Shown: in pieces, positions 1-9,687 of the stretch
Numbering within the stretch: position 1 is the stretch's first letter
Layout of the letters: the number at the start of each line of letters is the position of its first letter
Assembly: GCA_046328575.1 (NCBI GenBank)
Contig: JAXLWI010000017.1
Location: 1 to 64,000, forward strand
DNA: 64,000 nucleotides
Direction: 5' to 3'
From: JAGOBP01 sp046328575
GTDB taxonomy: Bacteria; Chloroflexota; Anaerolineae; Fen-1058
Translations under genes and position numbers: made by a program
Notes under the pieces: model-generated
What the model was told of the DNA's origin: nothing
Seen by the model: the letters and a program-made list of their open reading frames with translations, nothing else
Database searches by the model: none

Positions 1-2010
1 CCGCACAATCTCGGCGAAGTGTGCGATGCCCTCGCGTATTTGATCGGGCGGTGGGACAAGATCGATCGCGTGTCGGTGGACGATCTGATGAATCACATCA
101 AAGGCCCGGATTTTCCGACGGGCGGTGTGATGTTTCGCTATAACGAAACTGTCGAAGGCGGCGATGCGATCCGCGCTGCGTATGCCACCGGGCGTGGCCG
201 CGTGACGATTCAAGCGAAGGCCTTCATCGAAGAAGCCGAACGTGGCAAGAGCCGCATCATCATCACCGAACTGCCGTATCAAGTGAACAAGAGCAGTTTG
301 ATCGAACGCATCGCCGATCTGGTGCGCGACAGCAAGATCGAAGGCATCACCGATCTGCGGGATGAATCAGATCGATCGGGTATGCGCATCATCATCGAAC
401 TCAGCCGCACCGTCGAGGATCCCAAGGCCATTCTCGGTCAACTCTACAAGCACACACCGATGCAATCGACCTTCGGCATCATCAACCTCGCGTTGGTGGA
501 TGGTGAGCCGCGCCTGTTGACGTTGAAGCGCATGCTGCAGTTGTTCGTCGAGCACCGGCAGGTCATCGTGCGGCGGCGCAGCGAATTCGATTTAGCTCGC
601 GCCAAAGAGCGCGCGCATATTCTGGAGGGTTTGCTCAAGGCGCTGGCAAATCTCGATGAGGTGATTCGTCTCATTCGGCGCAGTACCGATGCCGACGATG
701 CCAAAGAAGGCTTGATGAAGCGCTTCAAGTTGAGCGAAGTACAGGCCACGGCCATCCTCGATATGCCGCTGCGGCGTTTGGCAAAGTTAGAGCGCGAGAA
801 ACTCGAAGCGGAATACAAAGAGAAGAAGGCGCTCATCAAGTACCTGGAAGATCTGCTCAAAGACGAGAAGAAGATCCTCGGTGTCATCCGATCGGAATTG
901 ATGCAACTGAAAGAGAAATACGGCGATGCGCGCCGCACGCAGATCGTCGAAGCGCAGATCGGCAAGGGCGAAGTCGTCACCGCGCACGATCTGGTGGAAA
1001 GCGGCGAGGCGTGGATCACAGCCTACGAAGACGGCACTCTGCATCGCACCAGCGATGAGCTTACGTTGCTGGAAGACAAGTCCGTTTCCGCGCTGTTGCA
1101 TGCCGATATGCGCGACAATCTGGTGGCGATCACCGAAGGTGGGCAGGCCGGCATGATTGGCGTGCATCAACTATCGGATGAGCCGATGCCCGCGGCCGAT
1201 GTCGTTGGCGTGCCGACCGGTCAGCGTATCGTGACGTTGTTGGCGCTGCCGCTCGATAAGCCCGAATTGCCCGGCTATTTATTCATGGCAACGCGGCAGG
1301 GTGTGGTGAAGCGCGTGGCGATGGCGGACGTAGCAAAAGCGTTTGGTACCTTCAGTGTGATGAACGTCGCCGATGACGATGCGATTGTGTCAGCCAAAGT
1401 GACAGCGGGCGAAGGTGAAGTGATGTTGGTCTCGGCCCGCGGCCAGGCGATTCGCTTTGCCGAAGAGGAAGTGCGGCCGATGGGCTTCAACGCGGGCGGC
1501 GTAGCCGGCATCAAGCTGGTCAATGAAGACCTTGTCATGGCTGCCGATGTCGTCGCCCCAGATGCCGAAGCCGCCGTGATCACCGAGCAAGGTTCGGGCA
1601 AGCGTTCACCGCTGGCCGAATATCCGAAGCAGGGTCGCGCCGGGCAGGGCGTCATCGGGATCAAGATCGCCGGTGGCGACGCGGTGGCGGGCTTTGCCGT
1701 GGTTGGCTCCAAAGACGATCTGGTCATCACCACTTCGCGTGGTAAATCGAAGTTGGTGAAGGGCAAATTGTTCAAGAGCCTCGGTCGTGCCACGGGCGGT
1801 TATGGCGTACAGCACGTGGTTAAGAACGAGGTTATCACGGCGTTGGTCAAGCCTCAGATGCGCATCGAGGCGACCGAAGTGGCGGACGCTGCGCCCGAAC
1901 CGCAGCAGTTGGAACTGATCAGCGAGGCTCCACCAAAGAAAGATAAGACACCAGCTAAAGCCTCGGCGAAAGATAAACCCAAGCCCAAGGCCAAGGCTAA
2001 AGGTAAGTAA
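1..2010 (+). CDS. gyrA: DNA gyrase subunit A, 5'-truncated by window edge
   Basis: This is the C-terminal 669 residues of a type IIA topoisomerase A subunit. The reading frame is open from base 1, and the first residues PHNLGEV are the conserved motif after the catalytic-tyrosine domain, so the start and active-site Tyr lie outside the window. The breakage-reunion/tower part is followed by a coiled-coil (about residues 200-300) and a six-bladed beta-pinwheel C-terminal domain. In that domain QGRAGQG near residue 550 resembles the GyrA box that supports gyrase-type wrapping and supercoiling. ParC-type topoisomerase IV remains possible because the box is degenerate. The protein ends in a Lys/Ala/Pro-rich basic tail of about 25 residues, probably disordered and DNA-contacting. 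A strong terminator follows directly. Confidence 0.93.
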   Translation, partial: PHNLGEVCDALAYLIGRWDKIDRVSVDDLMNHIKGPDFPTGGVMFRYNETVEGGDAIRAAYATGRGRVTIQAKAFIEEAERGKSRIIITELPYQVNKSSLIERIADLVRDSKIEGITDLRDESDRSGMRIIIELSRTVEDPKAILGQLYKHTPMQSTFGIINLALVDGEPRLLTLKRMLQLFVEHRQVIVRRRSEFDLARAKERAHILEGLLKALANLDEVIRLIRRSTDADDAKEGLMKRFKLSEVQATAILDMPLRRLAKLEREKLEAEYKEKKALIKYLEDLLKDEKKILGVIRSELMQLKEKYGDARRTQIVEAQIGKGEVVTAHDLVESGEAWITAYEDGTLHRTSDELTLLEDKSVSALLHADMRDNLVAITEGGQAGMIGVHQLSDEPMPAADVVGVPTGQRIVTLLALPLDKPELPGYLFMATRQGVVKRVAMADVAKAFGTFSVMNVADDDAIVSAKVTAGEGEVMLVSARGQAIRFAEEEVRPMGFNAGGVAGIKLVNEDLVMAADVVAPDAEAAVITEQGSGKRSPLAEYPKQGRAGQGVIGIKIAGGDAVAGFAVVGSKDDLVITTSRGKSKLVKGKLFKSLGRATGGYGVQHVVKNEVITALVKPQMRIEATEVADAAPEPQQLELISEAPPKKDKTPAKASAKDKPKPKAKAKGK

Positions 2011-2018
2011 AGGCCCCC

Positions 2019-2047
2019 GGCGCACTCAATATGAGTGCGCCGTTTTT
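2019..2047 (+). terminator. Intrinsic terminator of gyrA
   Basis: A perfect 10-bp stem (GGCGCACTCA / TGAGTGCGCC) with a 3-nt loop starts 9 nt after the gyrA stop and is followed by GTTTTTGTT. Confidence 0.9.
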
Positions 2048-2418
2048 GTTACACCATGAACCCTTGCGACATTCATCTGTCGATGAAAGAAAGCTCATTG
2101 CAATGGCATATATTACTGATAAGTCTTGCTGAGCCTTGAATTCCCAAGCGCTCATTTCGCTAGACAAACTGTTGATTCAAATCCATAACCTCACTTAGGG
2201 CTAAGGTTGCCGACTGAACGATAAAGTAGGAGTGTGGCGACAGGTATAAGCCTGTACGGCGAGCTTTTGACACAATCCTTACCTGTTGGTTAGAAAACTG
2301 TAAACCACATCCAACTTCTTGCAAACTCGTCAGAATTACAATAAAAAATCGGAATTAGTAGCGCATTTCACTTATTTTCTAAACATTTGGGCGAGTTTTT
2401 GCGCTGCAAGCCAGATAG
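2048..2418. other. Intergenic region upstream of NRPS
   Basis: About 370 bp without a credible gene, visibly more AT-rich than its flanks. It contains a short inverted repeat ACAGG-TATAAG-CCTGT near 2240-2255 and one good promoter candidate (annotated separately). No repeat or mobile-element end was recognised. Confidence 0.6.
2267..2296 (+). promoter_or_regulatory. Candidate promoter for the NRPS operon
   Basis: A consensus TTGACA (2267-2272) is followed after 18 nt by TAGAAA (2291-2296). This predicts a transcript start near 2303 and a leader of about 115 nt before the NRPS start. The match is by eye only. Confidence 0.45.
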
Positions 2419-5400
2419 GTGAAAATACTCGATGTATGCTTCAGTTGCCGCGCCGACGCTCCCCAGTCGAGCGGGGAATTGCCACCTGGCGCGGCATCCA
2501 CACTGGTTGGGCAGTACCCCCTTGCCGACGGTCAGCAAGCGATCTGGCTGGCCTCACAATTGTCGCCAAATACCGCGGTCTATCATATGACGATGGTTGC
2601 GCATGTCCACGCGCCGCTGGCTGCCGACGCGCTGGGGCGGGCCTTTCAGCGGATTGCCGATCGCCATGCGGTGCTGCGCACGACGTATCCCATCGTTGAT
2701 GGCCAACCTGTTCAACGCATTCACACTTCGCTGCCGATCGACTTCGGCATCGAAGACGCCTTTGACGCTGATGACGCCGAGATCGATCGGCGTATTGAGC
2801 AGTTTCGGGGGCGCCCGTTCGACCTCACCCGACAGTCCATCATGCGTATCGGTGTGTTCCAACGCGCCCCCGATCGTTCTTTGATTGTGCTCGTATTTCA
2901 TCACATCGCGGTCGACGGTTGGTCGATGCGTCTTATTCTGGATGACTTGCGCGCTTGCTACACGGCAGAGGTGCATGGCGTTGAGCCTGATCTACGCCCG
3001 GTCGCGCATCATTACACCGACTTCGTGACATGGCAACGCGACCTGCTGGCGGGTGCAGAGGGTCAACGGTTGTGGGACTTCTGGCGGCAGCAACTGGCCG
3101 GACCGTTAACGCCGCTGGCCCTCCCGTTCGATCGGCCTTACGATGCGTCACAGGCCTATCGCTATCAGGTGCAGTCCCTCACTCTTGACGCAGACCTCAC
3201 CACGCGATTGAAAGCGTTGGCGTACACGCATGACACGACGCTGTTTACGGTATTGTTGACTGCGTTTCAAGTGCTCCTACGACGCTACACTGGTCAGGAT
3301 GAGGTTCTAGTTGCGACACCCACGGCGGCGCGTGGTCGTAGCGAGTTTCGGCGGACGGTGGGTTACTTCGTTAATCCTGTGATCGTACGCGCCAACTTTG
3401 CTGACGATCCGACATTCACCGTAGCACTTAACCACACTCACACCACTGTGCAGCACGCTTTGGCACATCGTGACTATCCTTATGCACGGCTGATCAATCA
3501 ACTCCGTACAGCGCATAGTGCGCCGGGCGTAGCACTGGTTGATGTGATTTTCAACTATCAGCGCTTTGAGCGCTATCGGCACCTCGCCGATTTCATCACA
3601 CCCGCTCTGGACCACGCGGTCAGCACTGATGGGTCACCGGTTGAGCCGCTTGCGCTGCCGATGGCTGACGACCAGTTTGCGCTCAACGTCGATGTATATG
3701 AGAACGAAGACGTACTTGATTGCACGTTGGGCTATAACGCCAGCCTCTTTGATTCAACGACGATCGAGCGGTTGCTGCAAAATTATCGGGTGTTGTTAGA
3801 CGGTTTGGTTACTAATCCCGATCGGCCTGTCTCTATCTTGTCGCTATTGACGACGAACGAATTGCAACAAGTCCTCACCGATTGGAACTCGGTGCCACGC
3901 CCACTCGAATATGAAGCACTGCCACAGTGGCTTGAGGCGCAGGTCGTCCGCACTCCGGACGCGATTGCGGTGCAAAGCGATCGCGTTCAACTGACCTACG
4001 CCGAGTTGAATCAGCGCGCTAACCAACTGGCCCATCACTTGCTCTCTCGCGGCGTGCAGGCGGATACGTCGATCGGCGTAGCGTTGGAGCGCAGCGTCGA
4101 GCTGATCGTTGCGGTGCTAGGTGTGTTGAAGGCTGGCGCGGCCTACGTACCGATCGATCCACAATATCCCGCCGAGCGACAGGCCTTCATGCTGGCCGAT
4201 TCGAATGCGGCATTGCTGTTGACACATTCCGAAGTTTTGGCATGTCTGAGCAGGAGTGACGTCGAGCAGGTGTGTCTGGATCGTGATTGGCCGCAGATCG
4301 CGACCCAGCCAACGCATAACCCGGTAATCGATCTGCGTGGCGATCAGCTGGCTTACGTGATTTACACCTCTGGCTCAACGGGACAGCCTAAAGGTGCGCA
4401 GATCACCCATCACAACCTTGTGCATTCCACGCAAGCGCGGTGTGAGGTTTATGAGCAAGGCGTGCGCGGTCTGGTACTGGTCTCGCCCGTTGCCTTTGAT
4501 AGTTCCGTGGCCAGCATCTTCTGGACGCTATGCGACGGCGGTACGTTGTATCTGCCTGCGCCCGGTACCGAACGTGATCCCGCTATGCTGGTGCAACAGA
4601 TTTCACAGTGCCGGCCCTCGCATTGGATTAGTTTGCCGTCGTTGTACATGGCTGTACTGGACCACGCTCAGCCTTCGCAACTGACGTCGTTGGAGACCGT
4701 CATCGTCGGCGGCGAGGCATGTCCGCTTGCGTTGATCGATCAGCACACGGCGTGTGTGCCGAACGCACGCTTGTTCAACGAATACGGACCGACTGAAGCG
4801 ACGGTATGGTGCAGCGTCTATCGGTGCGATGGACAACCGCTCGATCAATCGGTGCCGATCGGACGTGCAATCCCCGGCGTTACATTGTATGTGCTGGATG
4901 AACATCGACAGCCTGTGCCGATCGGTGTGCGCGGCGAACTCTATATCGGCGGGCAGGGCGTTGGGCGCGGCTATCTCAATCGGCCGGAGATGACCGCCGA
5001 AAAGTTCAGCGTCAATCCATTCGGCGAGGATCGACTCTATCGCACCGGCGATCTGGTTCGCTATCGAGCGGACGGCAACCTTGAATTTCTAGGCCGAATC
5101 GATCAGCAAGTCAACATCCGTGGACAGCGCGTCGAACTGGGCGAAGTCGAAGCCGTGCTTGCGCGGCACGTAGCACTGCGTGCCGCGGCAGTCACCAGTT
5201 GGCCGTCGGCCGGTGGCGCACAACTGGCTGCGTACATCGTGCCTAAAGAATGGCCTGCGCCGCTGGCCCGCGAGTTGCGCGCTTTCCTCAAGACGCAGCT
5301 GCCCGACTTCATGTTGCCGACAACCTTCACGTCACTCGATGTGCTGCCGTTACTGCCGAACGGTAAGGTCGATCGGCGCGCGCTGCCACAGCCGACCACC

Positions 5401-8400
5401 GCGCGCTCGGCGATCAATGAGTTCGTCGTGGCGCGCACTCCGATCGAGGCGTTAGTCGCCGAAGTGTGGGCCGAAGTGTTGGGCGTGGACGTTGTCGGCG
5501 TGCACGATAACTTTTTTGAATTGGGTGGCCATTCGCTATTGGCGACACAAGTCGTGGCGCGGCTGCGCGATGCCGTCCAAATCGATCTGCCGTTGCGGGC
5601 GGTGTTTGAAGCGCCAACCGTCGCCGAACTAGCCGCGCAGATAGAAGAGCGGCGCGGCACGACGCTCACTGCACCACCGATAACGCGCATCGATCGCTCT
5701 CAACCGCTGCCGCTGTCATTTTCGCAAGAGCGGTTGTGGTTCATCGATCAATTGTCGCCGGGCAATTCGGCATACAACGTCAGCGGGGCGATGCGCTTGA
5801 AGGGCCAGTTGAACTTGGCTGCGTTAAAGCGCAGTTACCAGGCGCTGGTGCAACGGCATGAAGTATTACGCACGACGTTCGACACGCTCGATGGTCGGCC
5901 GGTGCAGATCATTGCGCCGGCATTGACGCTTGACGTGCCGTTGATCGATCTGCGCTCGCTGCCGCCCGCCGAACGCGAGGCGCGCCTCCAACAGCTCGCG
6001 CTTGATGAAGCGAGCCGCCCGTTCGATCTGAAACACGGTCCGTTGATGCGTGTCTGCGTCGTCCAACTGACCGATGAGGATTACGCCAATCTCGTAACGA
6101 TGCATCACATTGTGACTGATGCCTGGTCCAATGGCGTGGCGATTCGCGAATTCATCGCCTTGTATGCCGCCTATGTGCGCGGCGAAGAACCGATGTTGCC
6201 CGACTTGCCCGTGCAGTGTGTTGACTTTGCGGCGTGGCAGCGCCAGTGGTTGCAAGGCGACGAACTGGAACGCCAATTGGCGTATTGGCGCACTCAACTG
6301 GCGAATGTGCCAGCTTTGGAACTGCCCACCAATCATCCGCGCCCACCGTTGCCATCCTATCGTGGTGGGTTGAAGTCGATGCCGCTGGCTGATGATGTGT
6401 TGGTGGCTTTGACGACGTTGAGTCGTGAGTCTGGCACAACCGTGTTCATGACGCTGCTGGCGGCGTTTCAAACTCTGCTGTCGCGATATACCGCACAGAC
6501 GGATTTGGCCGTGGGGGTACCGATTGCCAATCGGCAGTGGTTGGCCGCCGAAAATCTGATCGGCACCTTTGTGAATACTCTCGTGCTGCGGGCCGATCTA
6601 GGCGGCTCGCCGACGTTTCGTGAGGTGTTGGCGCGTACACGCGATGTGGCGCTGCAAGCTTACGCACATCAAGACTTGTCGTTTGCCAAGTTGGTGATGG
6701 AACTTCAGACGGATCGCGACACTAGCCGTTCGCCGCTGTTCCAGGTGATGTTCAACGTCATCAATGTGCCGATGCCGACGTTTGAGTTGCCAGGTCTGAC
6801 GGTGACGCCGTTTGAACTTGATCGGCAAGGGGCGCAGTTCGATCTGACATTGACGGTCTCGACGATCAAAGCGATGCAGACGATCACACTTGAGTACAGT
6901 CTCGATCTGTTCGTGGACGACACCATCGAGCGGATGTTGGCTGAATTTGAGACGTTGCTGCGCGGCATCATTGCCGATCCCGATCGGCCCATTGCGACCC
7001 TGCCGTTATTACCTGAATCCGAACGGCAGCGCGTGCTGAGCGGCTGGAATGATACCGCGCTTGATTATGAGCGGACGACACTACACGCTGCGTTTGAGCG
7101 CCAAGCCGATCGGACACCGGACGCGGTCGCGCTGATTGACGGTGCTCAGCATGTGACCTATCGTGACTTGGAAGCGCGTGCTAACCAAGTCGCCCATCAT
7201 CTGCGCTGGCAAGGCGTGGGTGCGGGCACGCCGGTCGCGATTAGTTTGCCGCGCTCGTTCGATTTGATCGCCGGACTGTTGGGCATTCTCAAGGCGGGGG
7301 GCATCTACGTACCGATCGATCCGGCGGCGCCACCCGAACGGCTCGTGTTTATGCTGCAGGACTCGCGCGCGCCGATCTGGCTCACACGGCGTGAAATCGC
7401 CGATCGTTATCGCGGCAATCAGACGCAGGCCGTCTGTGTGGATACCGATGCCGAAGCGTTTGCGCGCCAGCCGATCGATCGCGGCAGCGTGCCGCTACCG
7501 CCCGATCCGCTGGCCTACCTCATGTACACGTCCGGCTCAACCGGTACACCCAAAGGCGTGCTGGGTCGCCATTGGAGCGCGCTGAATCGCTTCAACTGGA
7601 TGTGGCAGACTTATCCATTTGCGGCTGATGAAGTCTGTGTGCAGAAAACCTATTTGAGTTTCGTCGATTCGGTGTGGGAGATCTTTGGTCCGCTGTTGGC
7701 CGGTGTGCCGCTGGTACTGGTGCCCGACGAAGTGTTGAAGGATGATCGGCGCTTGGTGCAACTGTTGGCCGATCACAAAGTGACGCGTCTGGTGTTGGTG
7801 CCTTCGTTGTTGCGTATCCTGCTGTTCGCGCATGATGATCTGCAGCATCGTCTGCCGCATTTGAAATATTGGATTTCCAGCGGCGAAACGTTGCCGCTCG
7901 ATCTGGCGCAGCGCTTTTGGCAAGTGTTACCTGACGCGACCTTGATCAATTTGTATGGGTCGTCAGAAGTGGCGGCTGATTCCACGTACTACGAAGTCAA
8001 ATTCGATCCAGCCTTGCGCAGTGTGCCGATCGGGCGGCCGATTGCCAACACGCAGGTCTACGTGTTGGATGCCAGGCAGCAGCTGGTACCGATCGGCGTT
8101 ACCGGCGAGATCGTCATCGGCGGCGAAGGCGTAGCGCGCGGCTATCATAATCGACCCGATCTCACGAACGAAAAGTTCATCGCCGATCCATTTAACGAGT
8201 CACTCACGCGCCGGTTGTATCGCACGGGCGATTTGGGTCGCTTCCGCGCGGATGGCGTCTTGGAATATTTGGGGCGGGCCGACCAGCAAGTGAAAGTCCG
8301 TGGCGTGCGGGTTGAGCTGGGCGAAGTGGAAGCGGTGCTCAAGCAGCACAGGGGTGTTGAACAGGCCGTGGTCGTAGCGCGAGAAGACATTCCTGGCGAT

Positions 8401-8778
8401 CAGCAGCTTGTCGCCTACGTTGTGCCGCGGGATGCCGTCGTGACCCCGGTGGTCTTGCGTGACTTTGTGAAAGGTCATCTGTCTGAACAAGCTCAGCCCG
8501 CGGCATATGTCATGCTGGAGGCTTTGCCGTTGACGCCGAGCGGCAAAGTTGATCGACGGGCGTTGCCACAGCCGGAGCGCGGCGCGCTGACGACCACCGC
8601 CGCTTACGTCGCGCCGCGTGATTTGACGGAACGGCAGCTTGCCACGATTTGGGAAGAAGTCTTGCATCTCAAACCGATCGGCGTGCATAGCAATTTCTTC
8701 GAGCTTGTGGGCACTCGTTGTTGGCGATCGAACTCTTTGCGCGGATCGAAGATATCTTTGGCCAGCGTCCGCCGTTGA
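2419..8778 (+). CDS. Two-module non-ribosomal peptide synthetase (C-A-T-C-A-T), frameshifted in last T domain
   Basis: Assembly-line enzyme of 2119 residues before the frame breaks. Domains are C1 about 37-470 (HHIAVDG, H161/H162), A1 about 500-990 (YTSGSTG at 649), T1 with LGGHSLL and phosphopantetheine Ser1039, C2 about 1092-1525 (HHIVTDA at 1229, Gly of the motif replaced by Ala), A2 about 1550-2055 (YTSGSTG at 1703), and the start of T2. The pocket residues of A2, aligned by eye to GrsA, read VDWVISLADK, the published beta-alanine code. Those of A1 read roughly DSASIGEVWK, for which I know no substrate. The frame is lost after Leu2096, where one G is missing in the T2 core (expected LGGHS). 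Restoring it joins this ORF to the thioesterase ORF as one 2420-residue protein. The GTG start at 2419 has only a weak ribosome site. The first domain is a C domain, so the chain starts from an acyl or carrier-bound donor supplied in trans. Confidence 0.9.
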   Translation: MKILDVCFSCRADAPQSSGELPPGAASTLVGQYPLADGQQAIWLASQLSPNTAVYHMTMVAHVHAPLAADALGRAFQRIADRHAVLRTTYPIVDGQPVQRIHTSLPIDFGIEDAFDADDAEIDRRIEQFRGRPFDLTRQSIMRIGVFQRAPDRSLIVLVFHHIAVDGWSMRLILDDLRACYTAEVHGVEPDLRPVAHHYTDFVTWQRDLLAGAEGQRLWDFWRQQLAGPLTPLALPFDRPYDASQAYRYQVQSLTLDADLTTRLKALAYTHDTTLFTVLLTAFQVLLRRYTGQDEVLVATPTAARGRSEFRRTVGYFVNPVIVRANFADDPTFTVALNHTHTTVQHALAHRDYPYARLINQLRTAHSAPGVALVDVIFNYQRFERYRHLADFITPALDHAVSTDGSPVEPLALPMADDQFALNVDVYENEDVLDCTLGYNASLFDSTTIERLLQNYRVLLDGLVTNPDRPVSILSLLTTNELQQVLTDWNSVPRPLEYEALPQWLEAQVVRTPDAIAVQSDRVQLTYAELNQRANQLAHHLLSRGVQADTSIGVALERSVELIVAVLGVLKAGAAYVPIDPQYPAERQAFMLADSNAALLLTHSEVLACLSRSDVEQVCLDRDWPQIATQPTHNPVIDLRGDQLAYVIYTSGSTGQPKGAQITHHNLVHSTQARCEVYEQGVRGLVLVSPVAFDSSVASIFWTLCDGGTLYLPAPGTERDPAMLVQQISQCRPSHWISLPSLYMAVLDHAQPSQLTSLETVIVGGEACPLALIDQHTACVPNARLFNEYGPTEATVWCSVYRCDGQPLDQSVPIGRAIPGVTLYVLDEHRQPVPIGVRGELYIGGQGVGRGYLNRPEMTAEKFSVNPFGEDRLYRTGDLVRYRADGNLEFLGRIDQQVNIRGQRVELGEVEAVLARHVALRAAAVTSWPSAGGAQLAAYIVPKEWPAPLARELRAFLKTQLPDFMLPTTFTSLDVLPLLPNGKVDRRALPQPTTARSAINEFVVARTPIEALVAEVWAEVLGVDVVGVHDNFFELGGHSLLATQVVARLRDAVQIDLPLRAVFEAPTVAELAAQIEERRGTTLTAPPITRIDRSQPLPLSFSQERLWFIDQLSPGNSAYNVSGAMRLKGQLNLAALKRSYQALVQRHEVLRTTFDTLDGRPVQIIAPALTLDVPLIDLRSLPPAEREARLQQLALDEASRPFDLKHGPLMRVCVVQLTDEDYANLVTMHHIVTDAWSNGVAIREFIALYAAYVRGEEPMLPDLPVQCVDFAAWQRQWLQGDELERQLAYWRTQLANVPALELPTNHPRPPLPSYRGGLKSMPLADDVLVALTTLSRESGTTVFMTLLAAFQTLLSRYTAQTDLAVGVPIANRQWLAAENLIGTFVNTLVLRADLGGSPTFREVLARTRDVALQAYAHQDLSFAKLVMELQTDRDTSRSPLFQVMFNVINVPMPTFELPGLTVTPFELDRQGAQFDLTLTVSTIKAMQTITLEYSLDLFVDDTIERMLAEFETLLRGIIADPDRPIATLPLLPESERQRVLSGWNDTALDYERTTLHAAFERQADRTPDAVALIDGAQHVTYRDLEARANQVAHHLRWQGVGAGTPVAISLPRSFDLIAGLLGILKAGGIYVPIDPAAPPERLVFMLQDSRAPIWLTRREIADRYRGNQTQAVCVDTDAEAFARQPIDRGSVPLPPDPLAYLMYTSGSTGTPKGVLGRHWSALNRFNWMWQTYPFAADEVCVQKTYLSFVDSVWEIFGPLLAGVPLVLVPDEVLKDDRRLVQLLADHKVTRLVLVPSLLRILLFAHDDLQHRLPHLKYWISSGETLPLDLAQRFWQVLPDATLINLYGSSEVAADSTYYEVKFDPALRSVPIGRPIANTQVYVLDARQQLVPIGVTGEIVIGGEGVARGYHNRPDLTNEKFIADPFNESLTRRLYRTGDLGRFRADGVLEYLGRADQQVKVRGVRVELGEVEAVLKQHRGVEQAVVVAREDIPGDQQLVAYVVPRDAVVTPVVLRDFVKGHLSEQAQPAAYVMLEALPLTPSGKVDRRALPQPERGALTTTAAYVAPRDLTERQLATIWEEVLHLKPIGVHSNFFELVGTRCWRSNSLRGSKISLASVRR

Positions 8779-9680
8779 CTACACTGTTCCAGTCGCCCAC
8801 TATTGCACAACTGGCAGCTGTGCTGTGCACCTCGGGCTGGTCCAATCACTGGTCGACGCTGGTGGCGATTCAACCGCAAGGCACACGCGTTCCATTTTTC
8901 TGCGTTCATGGCTTTGGCGGCGGCGTGATCGATTACGGCGAATTGGCGCGGCAATTAGGCCCCGATCGGCCATTTTATGGTCTGCAGGCGCGCGGGATGG
9001 ATGGCGGTGCGCTGCCGCATACGCACATCGAGACGATGGCCGAGCACTACGTGAAGGCCTTACAGACGATCCAACCGCATGGTCCGTACCAAATCGGCGG
9101 TTATTGTTTCGGTGGCGTTGTTGCGTATGAAATGGCGCGTCAGTTGCGCGAACGTGGCGAAGAAGTTGCGCTGGTCGCTATCATGGAAGGGTACGCGCCA
9201 ACTCGATCCGGCGCGCATCGCCTGTGGGCCTTACCCGGCGCGATGCTCAGCTTTGCGCAGAATATGCCATACTGGCTGCGCGACTATTTGGCGCTTGGTC
9301 GGCAGCAGGTCTTCACGCGAGTCCGTATGAAACTGACCGGTGGAGCACGCCGACTTACTCATCGGCCCGGCCATCCAGCCGCCATTCGTGTGGAAGACTA
9401 TGTGCCCGATGTCTCCCGTATCCCGGAGATTCACCGCAAACTGATTGAAGTTCATCTGCGAGCGATGCAAGACTACACGCCGCGCCCGTTCGATGGTCGT
9501 GTCATGTTGTTCCGTGTGCGCGGCATGTCACTGTTCCGCGCGTCTGATCCGCAAATGGGGTGGGGGCGTCTGGCGCGCGGCGGCGTCGAGATCAAGATGA
9601 TCGAAGGCGGGCACAACAACATCCTCGAAGTACCCTACGTCGAATCGCTGGCCGAGCAACTCAAAGCCGCGTTGATTTGA
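8718..9680 (+). CDS. 3' part of the NRPS: carrier-domain half and thioesterase
   Basis: Continuation of the NRPS in the next frame. The frame actually reads HSLLAIEL from 8712, so the phosphopantetheine serine (TCG, 8715-8717) belongs to this frame. After about 40 residues of carrier domain comes a type I thioesterase of the alpha/beta-hydrolase fold. The nucleophile elbow reads GGYCFGG (Cys130 of this ORF), so cysteine replaces the usual serine. The probable catalytic His is in EGGHNNILEV near the end. The residue after the strand where an acid is expected is Glu (IMEGYAP). If the frame is restored it releases the finished acyl-dipeptide by hydrolysis or cyclisation. If the shift is real, the TTG at 8718 is an unlikely start and the thioesterase is probably not made. 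The stop lies 7 nt before the phosphopantetheinyl transferase start. Confidence 0.88.
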   Translation: MLAIELFARIEDIFGQRPPLTTLFQSPTIAQLAAVLCTSGWSNHWSTLVAIQPQGTRVPFFCVHGFGGGVIDYGELARQLGPDRPFYGLQARGMDGGALPHTHIETMAEHYVKALQTIQPHGPYQIGGYCFGGVVAYEMARQLRERGEEVALVAIMEGYAPTRSGAHRLWALPGAMLSFAQNMPYWLRDYLALGRQQVFTRVRMKLTGGARRLTHRPGHPAAIRVEDYVPDVSRIPEIHRKLIEVHLRAMQDYTPRPFDGRVMLFRVRGMSLFRASDPQMGWGRLARGGVEIKMIEGGHNNILEVPYVESLAEQLKAALI

Positions 9681-9687
9681 GGCGGGC

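Noticed and set aside
2048..2418. Riboswitch or small RNA upstream of the NRPS
   Set aside because: Only a weak short inverted repeat is visible and no known riboswitch core was recognised.
8718..9680. Independent type II thioesterase gene
   Set aside because: The frame begins inside carrier-domain sequence (HSLLAIEL) and joins the NRPS with one added base.
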